From Undibacterium sp. 5I1 (lineage in GTDB: Bacteria > Pseudomonadota > Gammaproteobacteria > Burkholderiales > Burkholderiaceae_D): 64,000 bases of DNA. The DNA is taken from positions 496,001 through 560,000 of the forward strand of contig NZ_JAVIWI010000001.1 of assembly GCF_034314085.1 (NCBI RefSeq), read 5' to 3'. Within the stretch, counting starts at the first letter, position 1. Every line of letters begins with the position of its first letter. The notes beneath the pieces were generated by a model. It was not told the origin of the DNA and ran no database searches. It saw nothing but the letters and a program-made list of their open reading frames with translations. Positions 49,375 through 59,874 of this stretch are shown here, one piece after another. The position numbers and the translations under genes are program-made.

Positions 49375-50241
49375 TTATTGGGTTTGCAATGCTGAATTAA
49401 TCACGATTGGTGTAACCGGCACATCGGTCAGTCCGTTAGTAGCACCAGTAGGTACTGCTTTAATCAAATCCATTACATTGAGACCGCTAACAATTTTACC
49501 AAATACTGCATAGCCTGGATTGGCGGCGTTGCCGTAATCCAGCGAGGTGTTATCAACCACATTAAAATAAAATTGGGATGTCGCAGAATTGGCCACACTA
49601 GTACGCGCCATTGCAATACTCCCGCGCAGATTGCTTAAGCCGTTATTGGATTCTAGTGGAATGGCTGCGAGGGTCGCTGGCAATTGAAAACTGCTGGTGT
49701 AGCCGCCGCCCTGAATCACAAAATTGCTGATGACCCGATGGAAAATTTTATTCACGTAAAAGCCACTCTCTACATACTGTAAAAAGTTATCGACCGTAAT
49801 CGGTGCTTTGGCTGGGTTCAACTCAATCACGATTGTACCCATCGATGTCACCATGGTCACTTGAGGTTGCGCTGCCAGCGGGACAGTCAGCGTGCCAGAG
49901 TAAAGCGACGATCCATTGCCAGCAGTGATCGATAACGCCACCGTACCTACAGAGACGATCTTGCAAGAAAATACGCGTTGTGTGGCGGTGCCACCCGCGA
50001 CTTCGGTGATGGTCAGGCAGGCGGGGTTGGAGATGTTGATACCTTTGTCGAGGTTTACTCCTTTAACTGTCAGATTAGTCGTTTTGCGATAGACCAGTTG
50101 ATCTGTAGTGACGCTGGTGACGGACACGGTTGCCGAGGTGCTGCCAGAGTCGCTGCTGCTACTTCCGCCTCCGCAGGCGCTTAGTAAACTTAACAAGCTA
50201 ATACTTGCGGTGGTAATTGCTAACCAGTTGAGCACTTTCAA
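49375..50241 (-). CDS. Cyclophilin-type peptidylprolyl isomerase lipoprotein
   Basis: 288 residues. The lipobox LLSAC at about residues 19-23 followed by Gly/Ser-rich sequence indicates a lipoprotein. Residues 35-130 form an Ig-like or similar beta domain. The cyclophilin domain covers about 132-285 (VTMVTSMGTIVIELNPAKAP, FHRVISNFVIQGGGY, SIAMARTSVANSATSQFYFN), with the catalytic Arg and the Gln of the active site present. The start is a TTG supported by a strong AGGAGAAG; no ATG fits the signal peptide. It would assist folding in the periplasm. Confidence 0.9.
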   Translation of the reverse strand: MKVLNWLAITTASISLLSLLSACGGGSSSSDSGSTSATVSVTSVTTDQLVYRKTTNLTVKGVNLDKGINISNPACLTITEVAGGTATQRVFSCKIVSVGTVALSITAGNGSSLYSGTLTVPLAAQPQVTMVTSMGTIVIELNPAKAPITVDNFLQYVESGFYVNKIFHRVISNFVIQGGGYTSSFQLPATLAAIPLESNNGLSNLRGSIAMARTSVANSATSQFYFNVVDNTSLDYGNAANPGYAVFGKIVSGLNVMDLIKAVPTGATNGLTDVPVTPIVINSALQTQ

Positions 50242-50497
50242 AATCTTCTCCTGAAAAATATCTAATGTTTAAAAGACGCAGTATTGCGCCAGTCTGAGTG
50301 CTTATTTGTGCTGAAATAGTGCGTTGATTGTTGTGTTGCCTATGTCTTGCCTAGGCATTTTAAGCATTTTTTATTTGTCACTGAATACAGGAAACATCTA
50401 AAGCAAATCATTATATAGACGCAGAGGATGCCAAGCTAGATGGTATTTGTATGGAAGCATGAGTTTAATATTATCGATTGGGAATATTAAATTTTTA
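50242..50497. other. Spacer without recognised gene
   Basis: First part of a 435-base spacer upstream of the cyclophilin gene, AT-rich, no open frame or hairpin of note. It must hold that gene's promoter. Confidence 0.4.
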
Positions 50498-50583
50498 CAT
50501 ATACTTATAGTGAGTATATATTTTCTATCCATGTATTAATTGGTCTTTGGTATATTTTTATTAAAAATAATGGGGAGTATATT
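50498..50583 (+). repeat. Family 1 intergenic palindromic repeat, copy F
   Basis: An 86-bp copy in copy A orientation. The right end AAAATAATGGGGAGTATATT is identical to copy A over 20 bases; the core is degraded (CTATCCAT...TTGGTCTTTGG). It lies between the cyclophilin and moeA genes. Confidence 0.75.
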
Positions 50584-50676
50584 TAATATATCGATTTTTA
50601 CTTGTGTAAATTTTTAAATGCGAGCTTCATTTTAGATGTTAATTCGCACCTGAAGGTAGCCACTTTAGTTGGCACT

Positions 50677-52068
50677 TCAGATCAATCCCTCAAACAATAA
50701 AATATCAACTTTTTCACCGGCGGCGATATCGGCCTGATCGTGGTGTAGCACCACCATGCAATTGGCCTCTGACATGGAACGTAAAATCCCGGAGCCTTGC
50801 GATCCGGTGATACTCACTTGTAGTTGTCCATTGGCTGCGACCGAGACGATGCCGCGCTGGTATTCGGTGCGTCCGGCGCGCTTCCGCAGAGCGACGCTTG
50901 AGATGGCTGGCACCAGCGGCAGCGATGTTGATGACGATGTTGATACTGCCACGGCACCCATCATCTGCAACAGTGCATCGCGGACGAAAAAATAAAAACT
51001 GACCATCACCGCGACGGGGTTGCCTGGCAGGCCAAACAGATACGCGCCTTTTCCATTAGTCTGCTCAGACTGATCAGACTTATTTGACTGAATTTTGCCA
51101 AATGCCATTGGTCTGCCTGGACGCATAGCGATACTCCAGAAGGCGACATCGCCTAATTTTTCCATCATCTGTTTGGTGTAATCCGCTGCGCCGACCGACA
51201 CGCCACCAGAGGTAATGATGGCATCTGCGTTTTCGCCAGCGGAACGAAAAGCGGCTTCCAGCGATATCGGATCATCTTTGATCACGCCCATATCGATGAT
51301 CTCGCAGCCGAGCCGGGTCAGCATCCCATATAAGGTGTAGCGGTTGCTGTCATATACGCAGCCTAAATCGAGGGTTTCTCCCCGCGATCGCAGTTCGTCA
51401 CCAGTTGAGAAAATAGCGACACGCAAGCGGCGTTGTACGGCCACTTCAGCCACGCCTAACGACGCTAATAAACCGAGATCGGCAGGCCGTAAAATTTTGC
51501 CTTTGCTTAGCGCTGTTGTGCCAATCGCTAAGTCTTCGCCTTTGAGGCGACGGTTATCGCCAGCATTTATTTTTGCCGCTGGTATGCGGATTTGCTTTGA
51601 TTCTGTCGCTTGCTTACTGTCGCTTATCTCAACAGTCCATTCTTGTGGAATCACTGTGTCGCAGGAGCTTGGCATCACTGCGCCGGTCATGATGCGTATA
51701 CATTCCCCTCGTTGTACTGCGCCTTCAAACGCGCGTCCGGCATAAGCGGCGCCGACGACTTTTAATGTGAGGGTTTGGTTTGTTGTATCGCTATGGTCTG
51801 TAGCTTTTTTTTGTAAATCACTACCGATAAACGCATAGCCGTCCATGGCAGAATTATCATAAGCAGGGACGTTAATGCCAGACAGAACATCGGCGGCAAG
51901 TACACGCCCAAGCGCTTGACGTATGGCGAGTTTTTCTACCGAGTCAATTGGCGTCACAAACTGCTGGATGATCTGCTGTGCCTGCGCGACGGGTAGGGAG
52001 TTTGGGTCGTAATCCGACAAACAGCTAAGGAGATGATGCAGGTTTGCGGCTGGAGTGTTGGCGCTCAT
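50677..52068 (-). CDS. moeA: Molybdopterin molybdenumtransferase
   Basis: 463 residues. Inserts molybdate into adenylylated molybdopterin. It has the MoeA start region (VAQAQQIIQQFVTPI), the NVPAYDNSAMDGYAF active-site segment, GDELRSRGETLDLGCVYDSN, IITSGGVSVGAADYTK and PGRPMAFG. A Gln/Ser/Asp-rich insertion (NKSDQSEQTNGKGA) sits before LFGLPGNPVAVM and looks like a local expansion. It follows mobA by 69 bases on the minus strand. Confidence 0.96.
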   Translation of the reverse strand: MSANTPAANLHHLLSCLSDYDPNSLPVAQAQQIIQQFVTPIDSVEKLAIRQALGRVLAADVLSGINVPAYDNSAMDGYAFIGSDLQKKATDHSDTTNQTLTLKVVGAAYAGRAFEGAVQRGECIRIMTGAVMPSSCDTVIPQEWTVEISDSKQATESKQIRIPAAKINAGDNRRLKGEDLAIGTTALSKGKILRPADLGLLASLGVAEVAVQRRLRVAIFSTGDELRSRGETLDLGCVYDSNRYTLYGMLTRLGCEIIDMGVIKDDPISLEAAFRSAGENADAIITSGGVSVGAADYTKQMMEKLGDVAFWSIAMRPGRPMAFGKIQSNKSDQSEQTNGKGAYLFGLPGNPVAVMVSFYFFVRDALLQMMGAVAVSTSSSTSLPLVPAISSVALRKRAGRTEYQRGIVSVAANGQLQVSITGSQGSGILRSMSEANCMVVLHHDQADIAAGEKVDILLFEGLI

Positions 52069-52137
52069 AAAATAGTTTGATTCGACTTAGTTAGATTCGA
52101 TTTAGTTAGATCGGGTCAGGTTGGAGTGTGAATTTAG

Positions 52138-52761
52138 TCAGGCTTCAAATTGTCGCAAATCTTGCAGCGTATTGATATTACGGAAGGCGGCGACATCTTC
52201 AAATACCACTTCGACACAATGCAGGCTTGCATGCCAGGCATCTACTTTACGCCCGCCATGTCGTAAAAAATCACTCAGCTGCGGCAGCAAGGAAATTTTC
52301 ATTAAAGAAAATACCGGGTGCGCCTGCTTGGCAATGACGTTGCCATTGGATTCCATTGTGACAGCGACGGCAAGATCCGCGTTTTCTTGCAATAACGCTG
52401 CTGCCAGATGCTCTACCAGATTGACGGGTAAAAATGGCGAGTCGCATGGCACACTGGCTAGATAGGGCGTTTTGCAATGAGTCAGGCCGGTTTGTAATCC
52501 GGCTAAAGGACCTAAAAAGTGATTATCATCATTCTCGGCGTGATCTGGCCAGACTGGCGCACCAAAACGCTCGTAAGTGAGTAAGTTTTGGTTGGCATTG
52601 ATGAGCATATTGCCGACTTGTGGCGAGAGGCGCTGCAACACGTGCATCGCCATCGGCAAACCGCGAAAAGTCTGCAAACCTTTGTCCACGCTGCCCATAC
52701 GTGTACCACGACCACCTGCGAGTATCAGTCCGGTAATGAGTTGCTTATCTATGCTGGTCAT
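52138..52761 (-). CDS. mobA: Molybdenum cofactor guanylyltransferase
   Basis: 207 residues. Adds GMP to the molybdenum cofactor. The nucleotide-binding loop is LILAGGRGTRMGSVDKGLQTF, followed by GPLAGLQTGL and the metal-binding VPCDSPFLP. The gene stands directly upstream of moeA. Upstream of it a 497-base spacer full of repeats separates it from moaA, so mobA-moeA must have their own promoter or depend on long read-through. Confidence 0.94.
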   Translation of the reverse strand: MTSIDKQLITGLILAGGRGTRMGSVDKGLQTFRGLPMAMHVLQRLSPQVGNMLINANQNLLTYERFGAPVWPDHAENDDNHFLGPLAGLQTGLTHCKTPYLASVPCDSPFLPVNLVEHLAAALLQENADLAVAVTMESNGNVIAKQAHPVFSLMKISLLPQLSDFLRHGGRKVDAWHASLHCVEVVFEDVAAFRNINTLQDLRQFEA

Positions 52762-52827
52762 GTCTGCGAGCCATGGAATGTGTTGCGATTTAAGTTCTGG
52801 AAGTTACTGGAGCTTATGCGAATAAGC

Positions 52828-53072
52828 TTAAACCCAGATTTTCCATTAGACCGCTATCACTTCGTAGAAACTCAGGCGGCATGCGCTGTTCAGAGAAATA
52901 GTACCACCGCGATTTGAGTGCGAGCGCTACAGCGACAATTGTACCTTTGGCGAACTGCCTGGCGTTGTTGCTCCCCCTAGCAAGATGCAGCTTGCGTCGT
53001 CGTCGCGTCTAGCCAGTCAGTCAGTCCGCCAAAGGCACACTTGTCGCTGTTCCAATGGAAAATCTGGGTTAA
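52828..53072 (+). repeat. Family 3 element with terminal inverted repeats, copy 2
   Basis: 245 bp bounded by TTAAACCCAGATTTTCCATT at 52828-52847 and AATGGAAAATCTGGGTTAA at 53054-53072, a nearly perfect inverse pair. Inside, ACAGCGACAATTGTACCTTT (from 52929) reappears inverted as AAAGGCACACTTGTCGCTGT (to 53050), so about 80 extra bases have been added by a second inverted segment. It lies between mobA and moaA. The open frames in it are artefacts. Confidence 0.8.
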
Positions 53073-53123
53073 ACCCAGAGACATTCTTATCCTTTGTTAT
53101 AGATCAAATAATGGTGGCATACA

Positions 53124-53210
53124 AATATACTCCCCATTATTTTTATAGAATATGCCTTATTGACCAAATATTATATGGAGGATATAAAATATACCTGGTA
53201 GGAGTATATT
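53124..53210 (-). repeat. Family 1 intergenic palindromic repeat, copy G
   Basis: An 87-bp copy in the reverse orientation of copy A: it starts AATATACTCCCCATTATTTT and ends GGAGTATATT. The core is TTGACCAAATATTATATGGA. It sits 51 bases beyond the family 3 element in the mobA-moaA spacer. Confidence 0.8.
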
Positions 53211-53258
53211 TACTTATTAACAGCCGCCGAAGTCGCTTACCGAAGTTAGCCACCGAAG

Positions 53259-54386
53259 TTAGCCTCCAATATAAGACATCTCCACTTTTTTCCTGGTGAT
53301 CTGAAGTTCATCCGTATTTTGGCTACGTAATTCCGAATAACGATCAGTACGTTGCTGCCATAGTTGTTTGATGACATTGGTGATGGCAAGATCACTGTGC
53401 TGCTTGTCATCATCTCTGATTAAGGCGCGTAAATCATGACCATGGCTGGCGAACAGGCAAGTGTACAGCTTGCCCTCGGTAGATAGCCGGGCGCGGCTGC
53501 AATCGTGGCAAAAACTTTGTGTGACGCTGGAGATCAGGCCGATTTCACCGCTACCATCGACATAGCGCCAGCGGGCGGCGGTCTCGCCTGTGTAATTTGC
53601 ATCGATTGCCTGGAGCGGCATGCCGGCAGCGTCGATGCGCCTTACTACCTCTGCCGATGGGATGACTTCATCTAACTTCCATCCATTTGAGGCACCTACA
53701 TCCATGTATTCTATAAAGCGCAAAATATGGGGCGTGTTTTTAAAATAGCGTGCCATTGGCACGATCTCCTGATCATTTAAACCCGCTTTAACGACCATGT
53801 TAACTTTGATTGGACCAAGCCCCGCCTGATGCGCTGCCGCGATGCCTTCAAGCACATCGGACACCGGGAAATCGACATCATTCATTTGTTTGAAAGTGGC
53901 ATCATTGAGCGAGTCCAGCGATACCGTGACACGGCTTAAACCAGCGTCTTTCAGACTTTGTGCTTTGCGCGCCAGCAATGATCCGTTGGTGGTTAGGGTC
54001 AGATCAAGATCGCGTCCGTCCAGTGTTTTTAAACTGCTTAACATGGCGATCAGCTTTTCGATATTTTTACGTAACAAGGGCTCACCGCCGGTCAAGCGGA
54101 TTTTACTCACGCCGTGGGAGATAAAGATACGGGCGATGCGGGTTATTTCTTCAAAATTGAGCAGCGATGTATGCGGTAAAAACCGATAGTCTTTATCAAA
54201 AACTTCTTTCGGCATGCAGTATACGCAGCGGAAGTTACAACGATCTGTTACCGAGATGCGGAGGTCATGCAAAGGACGTTGCAGGCTATCAAGCAACTGT
54301 CCATTTGGTTGCTCTAATAAACCTGGAACGATCAGCGCTGGCTGTCGTTGCCGGAAGTCGGCTAGTGGGATAAATTTTTCAGACAT
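53259..54386 (-). CDS. moaA: GTP 3',8-cyclase (molybdenum cofactor step 1)
   Basis: 375 residues. A radical-SAM enzyme starting molybdopterin synthesis from GTP. The N-terminal iron-sulfur cluster motif CNFRCVYC and the C-terminal one ([10 protein letters not shown], then [10 protein letters not shown]) are present. [10 protein letters not shown] is the SAM-binding GGEP. The chain ends in Gly-Gly, as needed for MoaA. The ATG at 54386 is preferred to a TTG three codons upstream. It is the most upstream of the three Mo-cofactor genes. Confidence 0.95.
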   Translation of the reverse strand: MSEKFIPLADFRQRQPALIVPGLLEQPNGQLLDSLQRPLHDLRISVTDRCNFRCVYCMPKEVFDKDYRFLPHTSLLNFEEITRIARIFISHGVSKIRLTGGEPLLRKNIEKLIAMLSSLKTLDGRDLDLTLTTNGSLLARKAQSLKDAGLSRVTVSLDSLNDATFKQMNDVDFPVSDVLEGIAAAHQAGLGPIKVNMVVKAGLNDQEIVPMARYFKNTPHILRFIEYMDVGASNGWKLDEVIPSAEVVRRIDAAGMPLQAIDANYTGETAARWRYVDGSGEIGLISSVTQSFCHDCSRARLSTEGKLYTCLFASHGHDLRALIRDDDKQHSDLAITNVIKQLWQQRTDRYSELRSQNTDELQITRKKVEMSYIGG

Positions 54387-54566
54387 TGAATTCAAAATAA
54401 GTGGTGCAGTGTTAGCGAATCAGAACCGATGAATCAAATCAGCCAAACACAATTAGTCAGACAAAACTGGTTGGGCAAAATTAGCGAAGCGGAATCAATC
54501 CAACCGGGTGATCAAATGATGTGCAGAGCAAAAAGATACCACGAGATGGAATAACTGGTTGAATAC
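54387..54566. other. Spacer upstream of moaA
   Basis: Lies between the rne terminator and the moaA start. It is A-rich with several short CAATCAA-like words but no clear gene, promoter pair or hairpin. Confidence 0.35.
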
Positions 54567-54604
54567 AAAAAAACGACCCGACAACATTGCTGTTATCGAG
54601 TCGT
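54567..54604 (-). terminator. Rho-independent terminator of rne
   Basis: On the minus strand ACGACTCGATAACA pairs with TGTTGTCGGGTCGT (with G-U pairs) and is followed by seven Ts. It lies about 100 bases after the rne stop. Confidence 0.88.
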
Positions 54605-54706
54605 TATTTGTATGCATTTAGATCTGCATTTAGATCTGTATTAAGAACCGTATCCAGTACCTGAATTTAGACGCTAATGAATACGATAAAAATACAAACA
54701 GCGCAT

Positions 54707-57700
54707 TTACGGTGCAGGTGTTTTCTTAGTTTCCATCATTACTAAGGGTTCTGATGAGACTGGCACCACCGGTTTGCGTTCGCGTGGTACACGCGGTGCA
54801 ACATTAACGGTTGCCGCTGCCGCTTGTGCCGCACGCAATTTTTCTGGATCGGTGCTCGCCAAAGCTAAACCTGCTTGCTCTAACATAGTATTTAAGCTTT
54901 CTACAGGCATAACGACAGGTGCAACCGGTTTCATAACAGGCGCACTTGGTGTTGCTGCTTCGACCGAAACCGCCTGATGCAACGCAGCCGGCGTTGCAAT
55001 GTCAGCTGTAACATTACTTGCAACCTCAGTTGCCACATCAGAGCTAGCGGCACTGACGATAGTTTCAGCTGGCTTGGCAGACGCTGGCGCTACTTCAGTC
55101 GCCGACACTGCTGGCACTAACAACGCTGGTGCTGATACAAGATCAAGACTAGCTTGCACCGGTGCAGGAGTCTCAGGTGCAGATACTATTGCAACTGGCG
55201 CAGCTTCAGCAGTAGTCACAACATGATTGACGATTGCTGGCTCTGCTGCTTTGTCTATAGAAACCGTGGCGACAGTAACCGGCGCAGAAGTGACTGCTGT
55301 TACAGGTTCGGTTGCAGATTCTGGCATAGAGATGGGTGTTGAAACAGGATCAGGTGCAGAAACCGGAGTAGTTGCAGGAGTGGCAGCAGGAGTAGCTGCC
55401 ATACCGGATGCCGTACTAAATACAGCAACCGGCGCTGTAACAATTTCAGGCACCGCAGTCGGCGATATCGCTGGCGTTACCAATGATAATATCGGTGCAG
55501 GTGCTTGCTCTACCTCAACATGCTGACGGGTCTTATGCGCCTCATGCCCTTCATGATGGTCATTTGCTTCTTGGTTGTCATTGCTCTCATTAGTATCCGT
55601 AGTGTCGCCAGCTTCACGATCACGACGATTACGATTGCGACCACCGCGACGACGACGACGACGGCTTTCGCCTTGCTCGCTGGTCTCAGCGTCAACCGGA
55701 TTGCCGTTGGCGTTTAAGGCGAGATTGGTGTTGTCCACGGCTTCATTATTCACCGCGCCTGGCGTAACTACTGCCGGTGCTGCTGTTTGGGTATTGGCAG
55801 TTGTATCCAAAGACATTGTTTCAGTAGCTACGCTGTCTTTGCGCTCACCACGCTGGCGTGGCTGACGATCACGACGTCCTTCCGGTTTGCCTTCTTTAGC
55901 TTCAGTGCGGCCTTCTTGCGGCTCGCGGTCTTCACGTGGAGGACGCGCTTGCTTTGGTTGGCGTTGCTGTTGTGGCTGAGCTTGTTCTGGCGCAGCAGTT
56001 TTTGTCGCTTCGTCTTTTACTTCTTTATCAGCACGTGCATTGACCGGGCGTTCTTCTTTATCATCACGATCACGTCCACGATTATTGCCGTTGCGGTTGC
56101 CATTGCGATTGCCATTACGACTGCCACGATTATTACGATCGCGCTCACCACGGTCTGAACGCTCGCGAGTTTGTGTTGCATCCGTTGTTACAACGCTAGC
56201 GACAGCAGGTTCAGTCGGTTTAGAGCGGAACAGATTCAGAAACTTAGTGAAGAAGCCTTCACTTGCTGCTACAGGTGCGACAAGCACTGGTGCGACGATT
56301 TCCTTACGTTCTACGATAGGTGCAGTGTCAGGTGTAATGCTCTTGACCATCGCTTCTTGGCGTGGCTTGATGTCTTCTTTCTGACGCTTGCTGTAGCCGA
56401 TGTCAGTGTCTGCCTGCTCTGCCATTGCATAACTGGCGTGAGATTCTTCCAAGCGCGGATCGTCATGTTTCAGACGTTCTAACTTGTAGTGAGGTGTTTC
56501 CAGATGCGTGTTCGGGATCAGGATGATAGTGACGCGATGACGCGTTTCTATCTTCAGAATTTCACCACGTTTTTCATTCAGTAAGAAGGCTGCAACGTCA
56601 ACAGGCGATTGCACATGAATCGCTGCTGAGTTTTCTTTCATTGCTTCTTCCTGGATGATGCGCAGGACTTGTAAAGCAGATGATTCGGTATCGCGGATAT
56701 GACCTGTACCATTGCAGCGCGGGCAAGTAACATGGCTACCTTCCGACAGGGAAGGGCGCAGACGTTGACGGGACAATTCCATCAGACCAAAGCGCGAAAT
56801 TTTCCCCATCTGGACGCGTGCGCGGTCATAGCGCAGGGCATCTTTTAAGCGGGTTTCGACTTCACGCTGGTTTTTAGCGTTTTCCATGTCGATAAAATCG
56901 ATCACGATCAATCCGCCCAAATCGCGCAAACGCAACTGGCGCGCTACTTCTTCGGCTGCTTCGCAATTCGTATTGAAAGCCGTTGTTTCGATATCGCCAC
57001 CACGGGTAGAGCGCGCAGAGTTGACGTCAACTGAGACTAAGGCTTCCGTGTGATCAATCACGATTGCGCCGCCCGATGGCAATGGTACTGTGCGGCTGTA
57101 GGCGGTTTCGATCTGATGTTCGATCTGGAAACGGGAGAACAGCGGCACGTCGTCACTGTAACGCTTAACACGGTGCACCATGTCTGGCATAACGTGGCTC
57201 ATGAACTGCTGAGCTTGTTCGTAGATTTCGTCAGTATCGATCAGGATTTCGCCGATATCCGGTTGGAAATAATCGCGGATCGCGCGGATCACGAGTGAGG
57301 ATTCTTGATAAATTAGGAAGGCGCCAGCAGAAGATTTACCTGCACCTTCAATCGCACGCCAAAGTTGCATCAGGTAATTTAAATCCCATTGCAATTCATC
57401 GACATTACGACCAATACCTGCGGTACGGGCAATCACGGACATACCGCCTGGTAGATCCAGTTTGTCCATGGTTTCGCGTAGTTCTTGACGATCCTCGCCT
57501 TCCACGCGACGGGACACACCACCGCCACGCGGATTATTTGGCATCAGAACTAAATAGCGACCTGCCAAAGAGACGAAAGAGGTAAGGGCAGCGCCTTTAT
57601 TGCCACGCTCTTCTTTTTCGACCTGGACCATGATTTCCTGGCCCTCACGTAACGCATCTTTGATGCTGGTGTTACGGACGTCGATACCTTCTTTAAAGTA

Positions 57701-57928
57701 GCCGCGGGCGACTTCTTTAAAAGGCAAAAAGCCGTGACGTTCTTCGCCGTAATTGACGAAACAGGCTTCAAGTGAGGGTTCAATACGAGTGATAACGCCT
57801 TTGTAAATATTGGACTTACGTAATTCACGTCCGGCGGTTTCGATATCGATGTCGATGAGTTTTTGCCCATTGACGATGGCGACGCGCAGTTCTTCTTGCT
57901 GCGTTGCATTAAATAGCATGCGTTTCAT
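54707..57928 (-). CDS. rne: Ribonuclease E
   Basis: 1073 residues. The essential endonuclease of RNA decay and processing, scaffold of the degradosome. The catalytic half (about 1-500) has an S1 domain at about 35-120, then the catalytic D301 ([12 protein letters not shown]) and D344 (VIDFIDMEN), which are the counterparts of E. coli D303 and D346. The zinc link is C402 and C405 (CPRCNGTG). The C-terminal ~570 residues are disordered: an Arg/Asn/Gly/Asp-rich RNA-binding stretch (about 590-790) and then a long Ala/Pro/Val/Thr-rich tail. GGAG six bases before the ATG sets the start. It is divergent from rluC, as in E. coli. Confidence 0.97.
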   Translation of the reverse strand: MKRMLFNATQQEELRVAIVNGQKLIDIDIETAGRELRKSNIYKGVITRIEPSLEACFVNYGEERHGFLPFKEVARGYFKEGIDVRNTSIKDALREGQEIMVQVEKEERGNKGAALTSFVSLAGRYLVLMPNNPRGGGVSRRVEGEDRQELRETMDKLDLPGGMSVIARTAGIGRNVDELQWDLNYLMQLWRAIEGAGKSSAGAFLIYQESSLVIRAIRDYFQPDIGEILIDTDEIYEQAQQFMSHVMPDMVHRVKRYSDDVPLFSRFQIEHQIETAYSRTVPLPSGGAIVIDHTEALVSVDVNSARSTRGGDIETTAFNTNCEAAEEVARQLRLRDLGGLIVIDFIDMENAKNQREVETRLKDALRYDRARVQMGKISRFGLMELSRQRLRPSLSEGSHVTCPRCNGTGHIRDTESSALQVLRIIQEEAMKENSAAIHVQSPVDVAAFLLNEKRGEILKIETRHRVTIILIPNTHLETPHYKLERLKHDDPRLEESHASYAMAEQADTDIGYSKRQKEDIKPRQEAMVKSITPDTAPIVERKEIVAPVLVAPVAASEGFFTKFLNLFRSKPTEPAVASVVTTDATQTRERSDRGERDRNNRGSRNGNRNGNRNGNNRGRDRDDKEERPVNARADKEVKDEATKTAAPEQAQPQQQRQPKQARPPREDREPQEGRTEAKEGKPEGRRDRQPRQRGERKDSVATETMSLDTTANTQTAAPAVVTPGAVNNEAVDNTNLALNANGNPVDAETSEQGESRRRRRRGGRNRNRRDREAGDTTDTNESNDNQEANDHHEGHEAHKTRQHVEVEQAPAPILSLVTPAISPTAVPEIVTAPVAVFSTASGMAATPAATPATTPVSAPDPVSTPISMPESATEPVTAVTSAPVTVATVSIDKAAEPAIVNHVVTTAEAAPVAIVSAPETPAPVQASLDLVSAPALLVPAVSATEVAPASAKPAETIVSAASSDVATEVASNVTADIATPAALHQAVSVEAATPSAPVMKPVAPVVMPVESLNTMLEQAGLALASTDPEKLRAAQAAAATVNVAPRVPRERKPVVPVSSEPLVMMETKKTPAP

Positions 57929-57939
57929 TTTTTACTCCG

Positions 57940-57953
57940 TGACCTTATGGTCA
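57940..57953 (-). promoter_or_regulatory. Small hairpin next to the rne ribosome site
   Basis: TGACC-TTAT-GGTCA forms a perfect five-base stem just upstream of the GGAG of rne. E. coli rne is autoregulated through hairpins in its long 5' leader. Whether this one acts so is only inferred. Confidence 0.3.
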
Positions 57954-58613
57954 TCTTTTGTTGCTACCTCTATAGAGTGAGGCTGGCAACTTGCTTACAT
58001 TGGGGATGTATGCGAGAACGGAGAGTTTGAGGGGGCGGGAAATGCCTCAGGCGCAACAGAAATAAAAATTGCTGGGCGAGTAGCTAAACGAGTGAGCGAG
58101 GATATTTTTCGCTGCATCTTTTCAGTACTGCCATCATTCTTCTCATTGTTCTATTGCGCACTAGGCGCGGATAGTTTCAACCGTGGATCGAGTGCACATG
58201 TCCCCCGCGTTATCTGATTCCTATTTTTTGTTGCAACAGGAAGACAACGCCAGGCGATGAGCAACTTGATGAGCGCCAAACCATCTTTAATAAAATTGTG
58301 TTTGGCAGGATCGATCACACTGGATTAAAACTATCAACCTGCAAGCACACCTGTAATAAATATACAGACATCTCTTGCTGGACTTATCCTTACAATTCAA
58401 ACCTTCTGATCCAAATCATTACGCAAAATCCGATTACCACAATTGGTTGTAACCCTGACCAGCATAATGATGTGCATACACATCTTTTCCATCGAATTTG
58501 CAAATTGGCGAGGCCGACGGACATGCCCCTGTGTAGAATACGCGTTTGTTCCACCATTTATTCCTACACCTACTACAGCCTAAAGCTGAAGCGAAAATGA
58601 TTATATATTCAAA
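57954..58613. other. Long divergent spacer rne / rluC
   Basis: About 660 bases between divergent rne and rluC with no believable gene. One open frame of 100 codons on the plus strand (58298-58600) has an unlikely composition and is rejected. The length suggests a long rne leader, as known for E. coli rne, but no promoter was picked with confidence. Confidence 0.45.
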
Positions 58614-59636
58614 ATGAAGGACTTAGCGATAAATAATAGGAAGCCACCTGAAAAACAGGCGCAAGAAAGTACTTCCAGCCATCCCTCACAAGCGTCGTCG
58701 CAAGTTCAGCCGCAGGTTCAGCTCGTTACTATCGAAGAAGAGGACGCAGGTCAGCGCATCGATAACTATTTGATACGCATCTGTAAAGGCGTACCAAAAA
58801 GTCATGTGTACCGGATTTTGCGCTCGGGTGAGGTCAGAGTAAACAAAGGTCGTATAGATCAGCTATATCGCCTTAAAGAGGGCGACGTGGTGCGTATTCC
58901 ACCAGTCCGTATTGCAGAAACATCAACGCAAGTCGTACCGGGGGCAGAATTTACTATCTTGTTTGAAGATAAACAGCTCTTGATTATCGACAAACCTGCT
59001 GGCGTTGCCGTGCATGGTGGTTCTGGTGTTAGTTACGGAGTGATTGAGCAACTGCGCGCTTCTCGCCCGGATGCTAAATTCCTGGAGCTAGTTCACAGAC
59101 TGGATAGAGAAACCTCAGGTGTTTTACTGTTAGCAAAAAAACGGTCGGCCTTGACTAATTTGCATGAGCAAATGCGTGACGGCAGTACCGACAAGCGTTA
59201 CCTGACCTTAATCCATGGGGACTGGAAAAATGCGCGTCAGCATATTAAGCTGCCGCTACATAAATACACGACCGCTGAGGGTGAGCGACGGGTTCGGGTG
59301 CAGGCTGATGGCATGGAGTCGCATACGGTATTTTCTCTAAAGAAAAAATATCAAGACTACGCATTATTAGAGGCTGAATTAAAAACCGGACGCACACATC
59401 AAATCCGCGTGCATTTATCCTCTAGCGGTTTTGCGATCGCAGGTGACGATAAGTACGGTGACTTTGCGCTAAATCGTGCTCTATTAAAGCCGAGCGCAGA
59501 TCGCGGCGTTTTGAAGAGAATGTTTTTGCATGCACATCAGATTACTTTTATGCATCCGGAAACAGGCGAGTCAATGACGCTTAACGCCAAGTTGCCAAAA
59601 GAATGTGAGGATTTTTTGAAAACGCTTAAAGGCTAA
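58614..59636 (+). CDS. rluC: 23S rRNA pseudouridine synthase RluC
   Basis: 340 residues. Makes pseudouridines in 23S rRNA (positions 955, 2504 and 2580 in E. coli). A Gln/Ser-rich N-terminal tail of about 35 residues precedes an S4 RNA-binding domain (about 45-105: RIDNYLIRICKGVPKSHVYRILRSGEV). The catalytic D164 is in HRLDRETSGVLLLAKK, and GRTHQIRVHLSS follows. The divergent arrangement with rne supports RluC over RluD. Confidence 0.93.
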   Translation: MKDLAINNRKPPEKQAQESTSSHPSQASSQVQPQVQLVTIEEEDAGQRIDNYLIRICKGVPKSHVYRILRSGEVRVNKGRIDQLYRLKEGDVVRIPPVRIAETSTQVVPGAEFTILFEDKQLLIIDKPAGVAVHGGSGVSYGVIEQLRASRPDAKFLELVHRLDRETSGVLLLAKKRSALTNLHEQMRDGSTDKRYLTLIHGDWKNARQHIKLPLHKYTTAEGERRVRVQADGMESHTVFSLKKKYQDYALLEAELKTGRTHQIRVHLSSSGFAIAGDDKYGDFALNRALLKPSADRGVLKRMFLHAHQITFMHPETGESMTLNAKLPKECEDFLKTLKG

Positions 59637-59874
59637 AATAAAAGCTGATCAGAACTTCATAAACCCAATAAGCTTAATATTTTATTATTATTGAAATAAT
59701 TTAATAGTAAAATACTTACTTCCACAACATCAAATAGTCGGCAGAAAAGCTTATTCATTTCTAAATTATTAGTCCCATTGTTGTCTTCGTCTTGCTGCCT
59801 TAAGTTCAGTAGCTTGGTACTTCAATGTTGATGATTTGCAAAAAGAATTATGCGGTTTGCGGTGAATAAAGAAT

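Noticed and set aside
52577..53299. Open frames of about 80-110 codons between mobA and moaA
   Set aside because: They run through the family 3 and family 1 repeats and the ends of the flanking genes. No protein family is recognised, and the frames differ between repeat copies.
54774..56482. Several open frames on the plus strand opposite the rne 3' half
   Set aside because: They are antisense readings of the low-complexity Ala/Pro/Val and Arg/Asn stretches of RNase E and have repetitive, unnatural compositions.
58298..58600. 100-codon open frame upstream of rluC
   Set aside because: It starts with GTG without a ribosome site and is rich in Cys, His, Thr and Tyr without any domain pattern. 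It lies in the expected regulatory region between rne and rluC.
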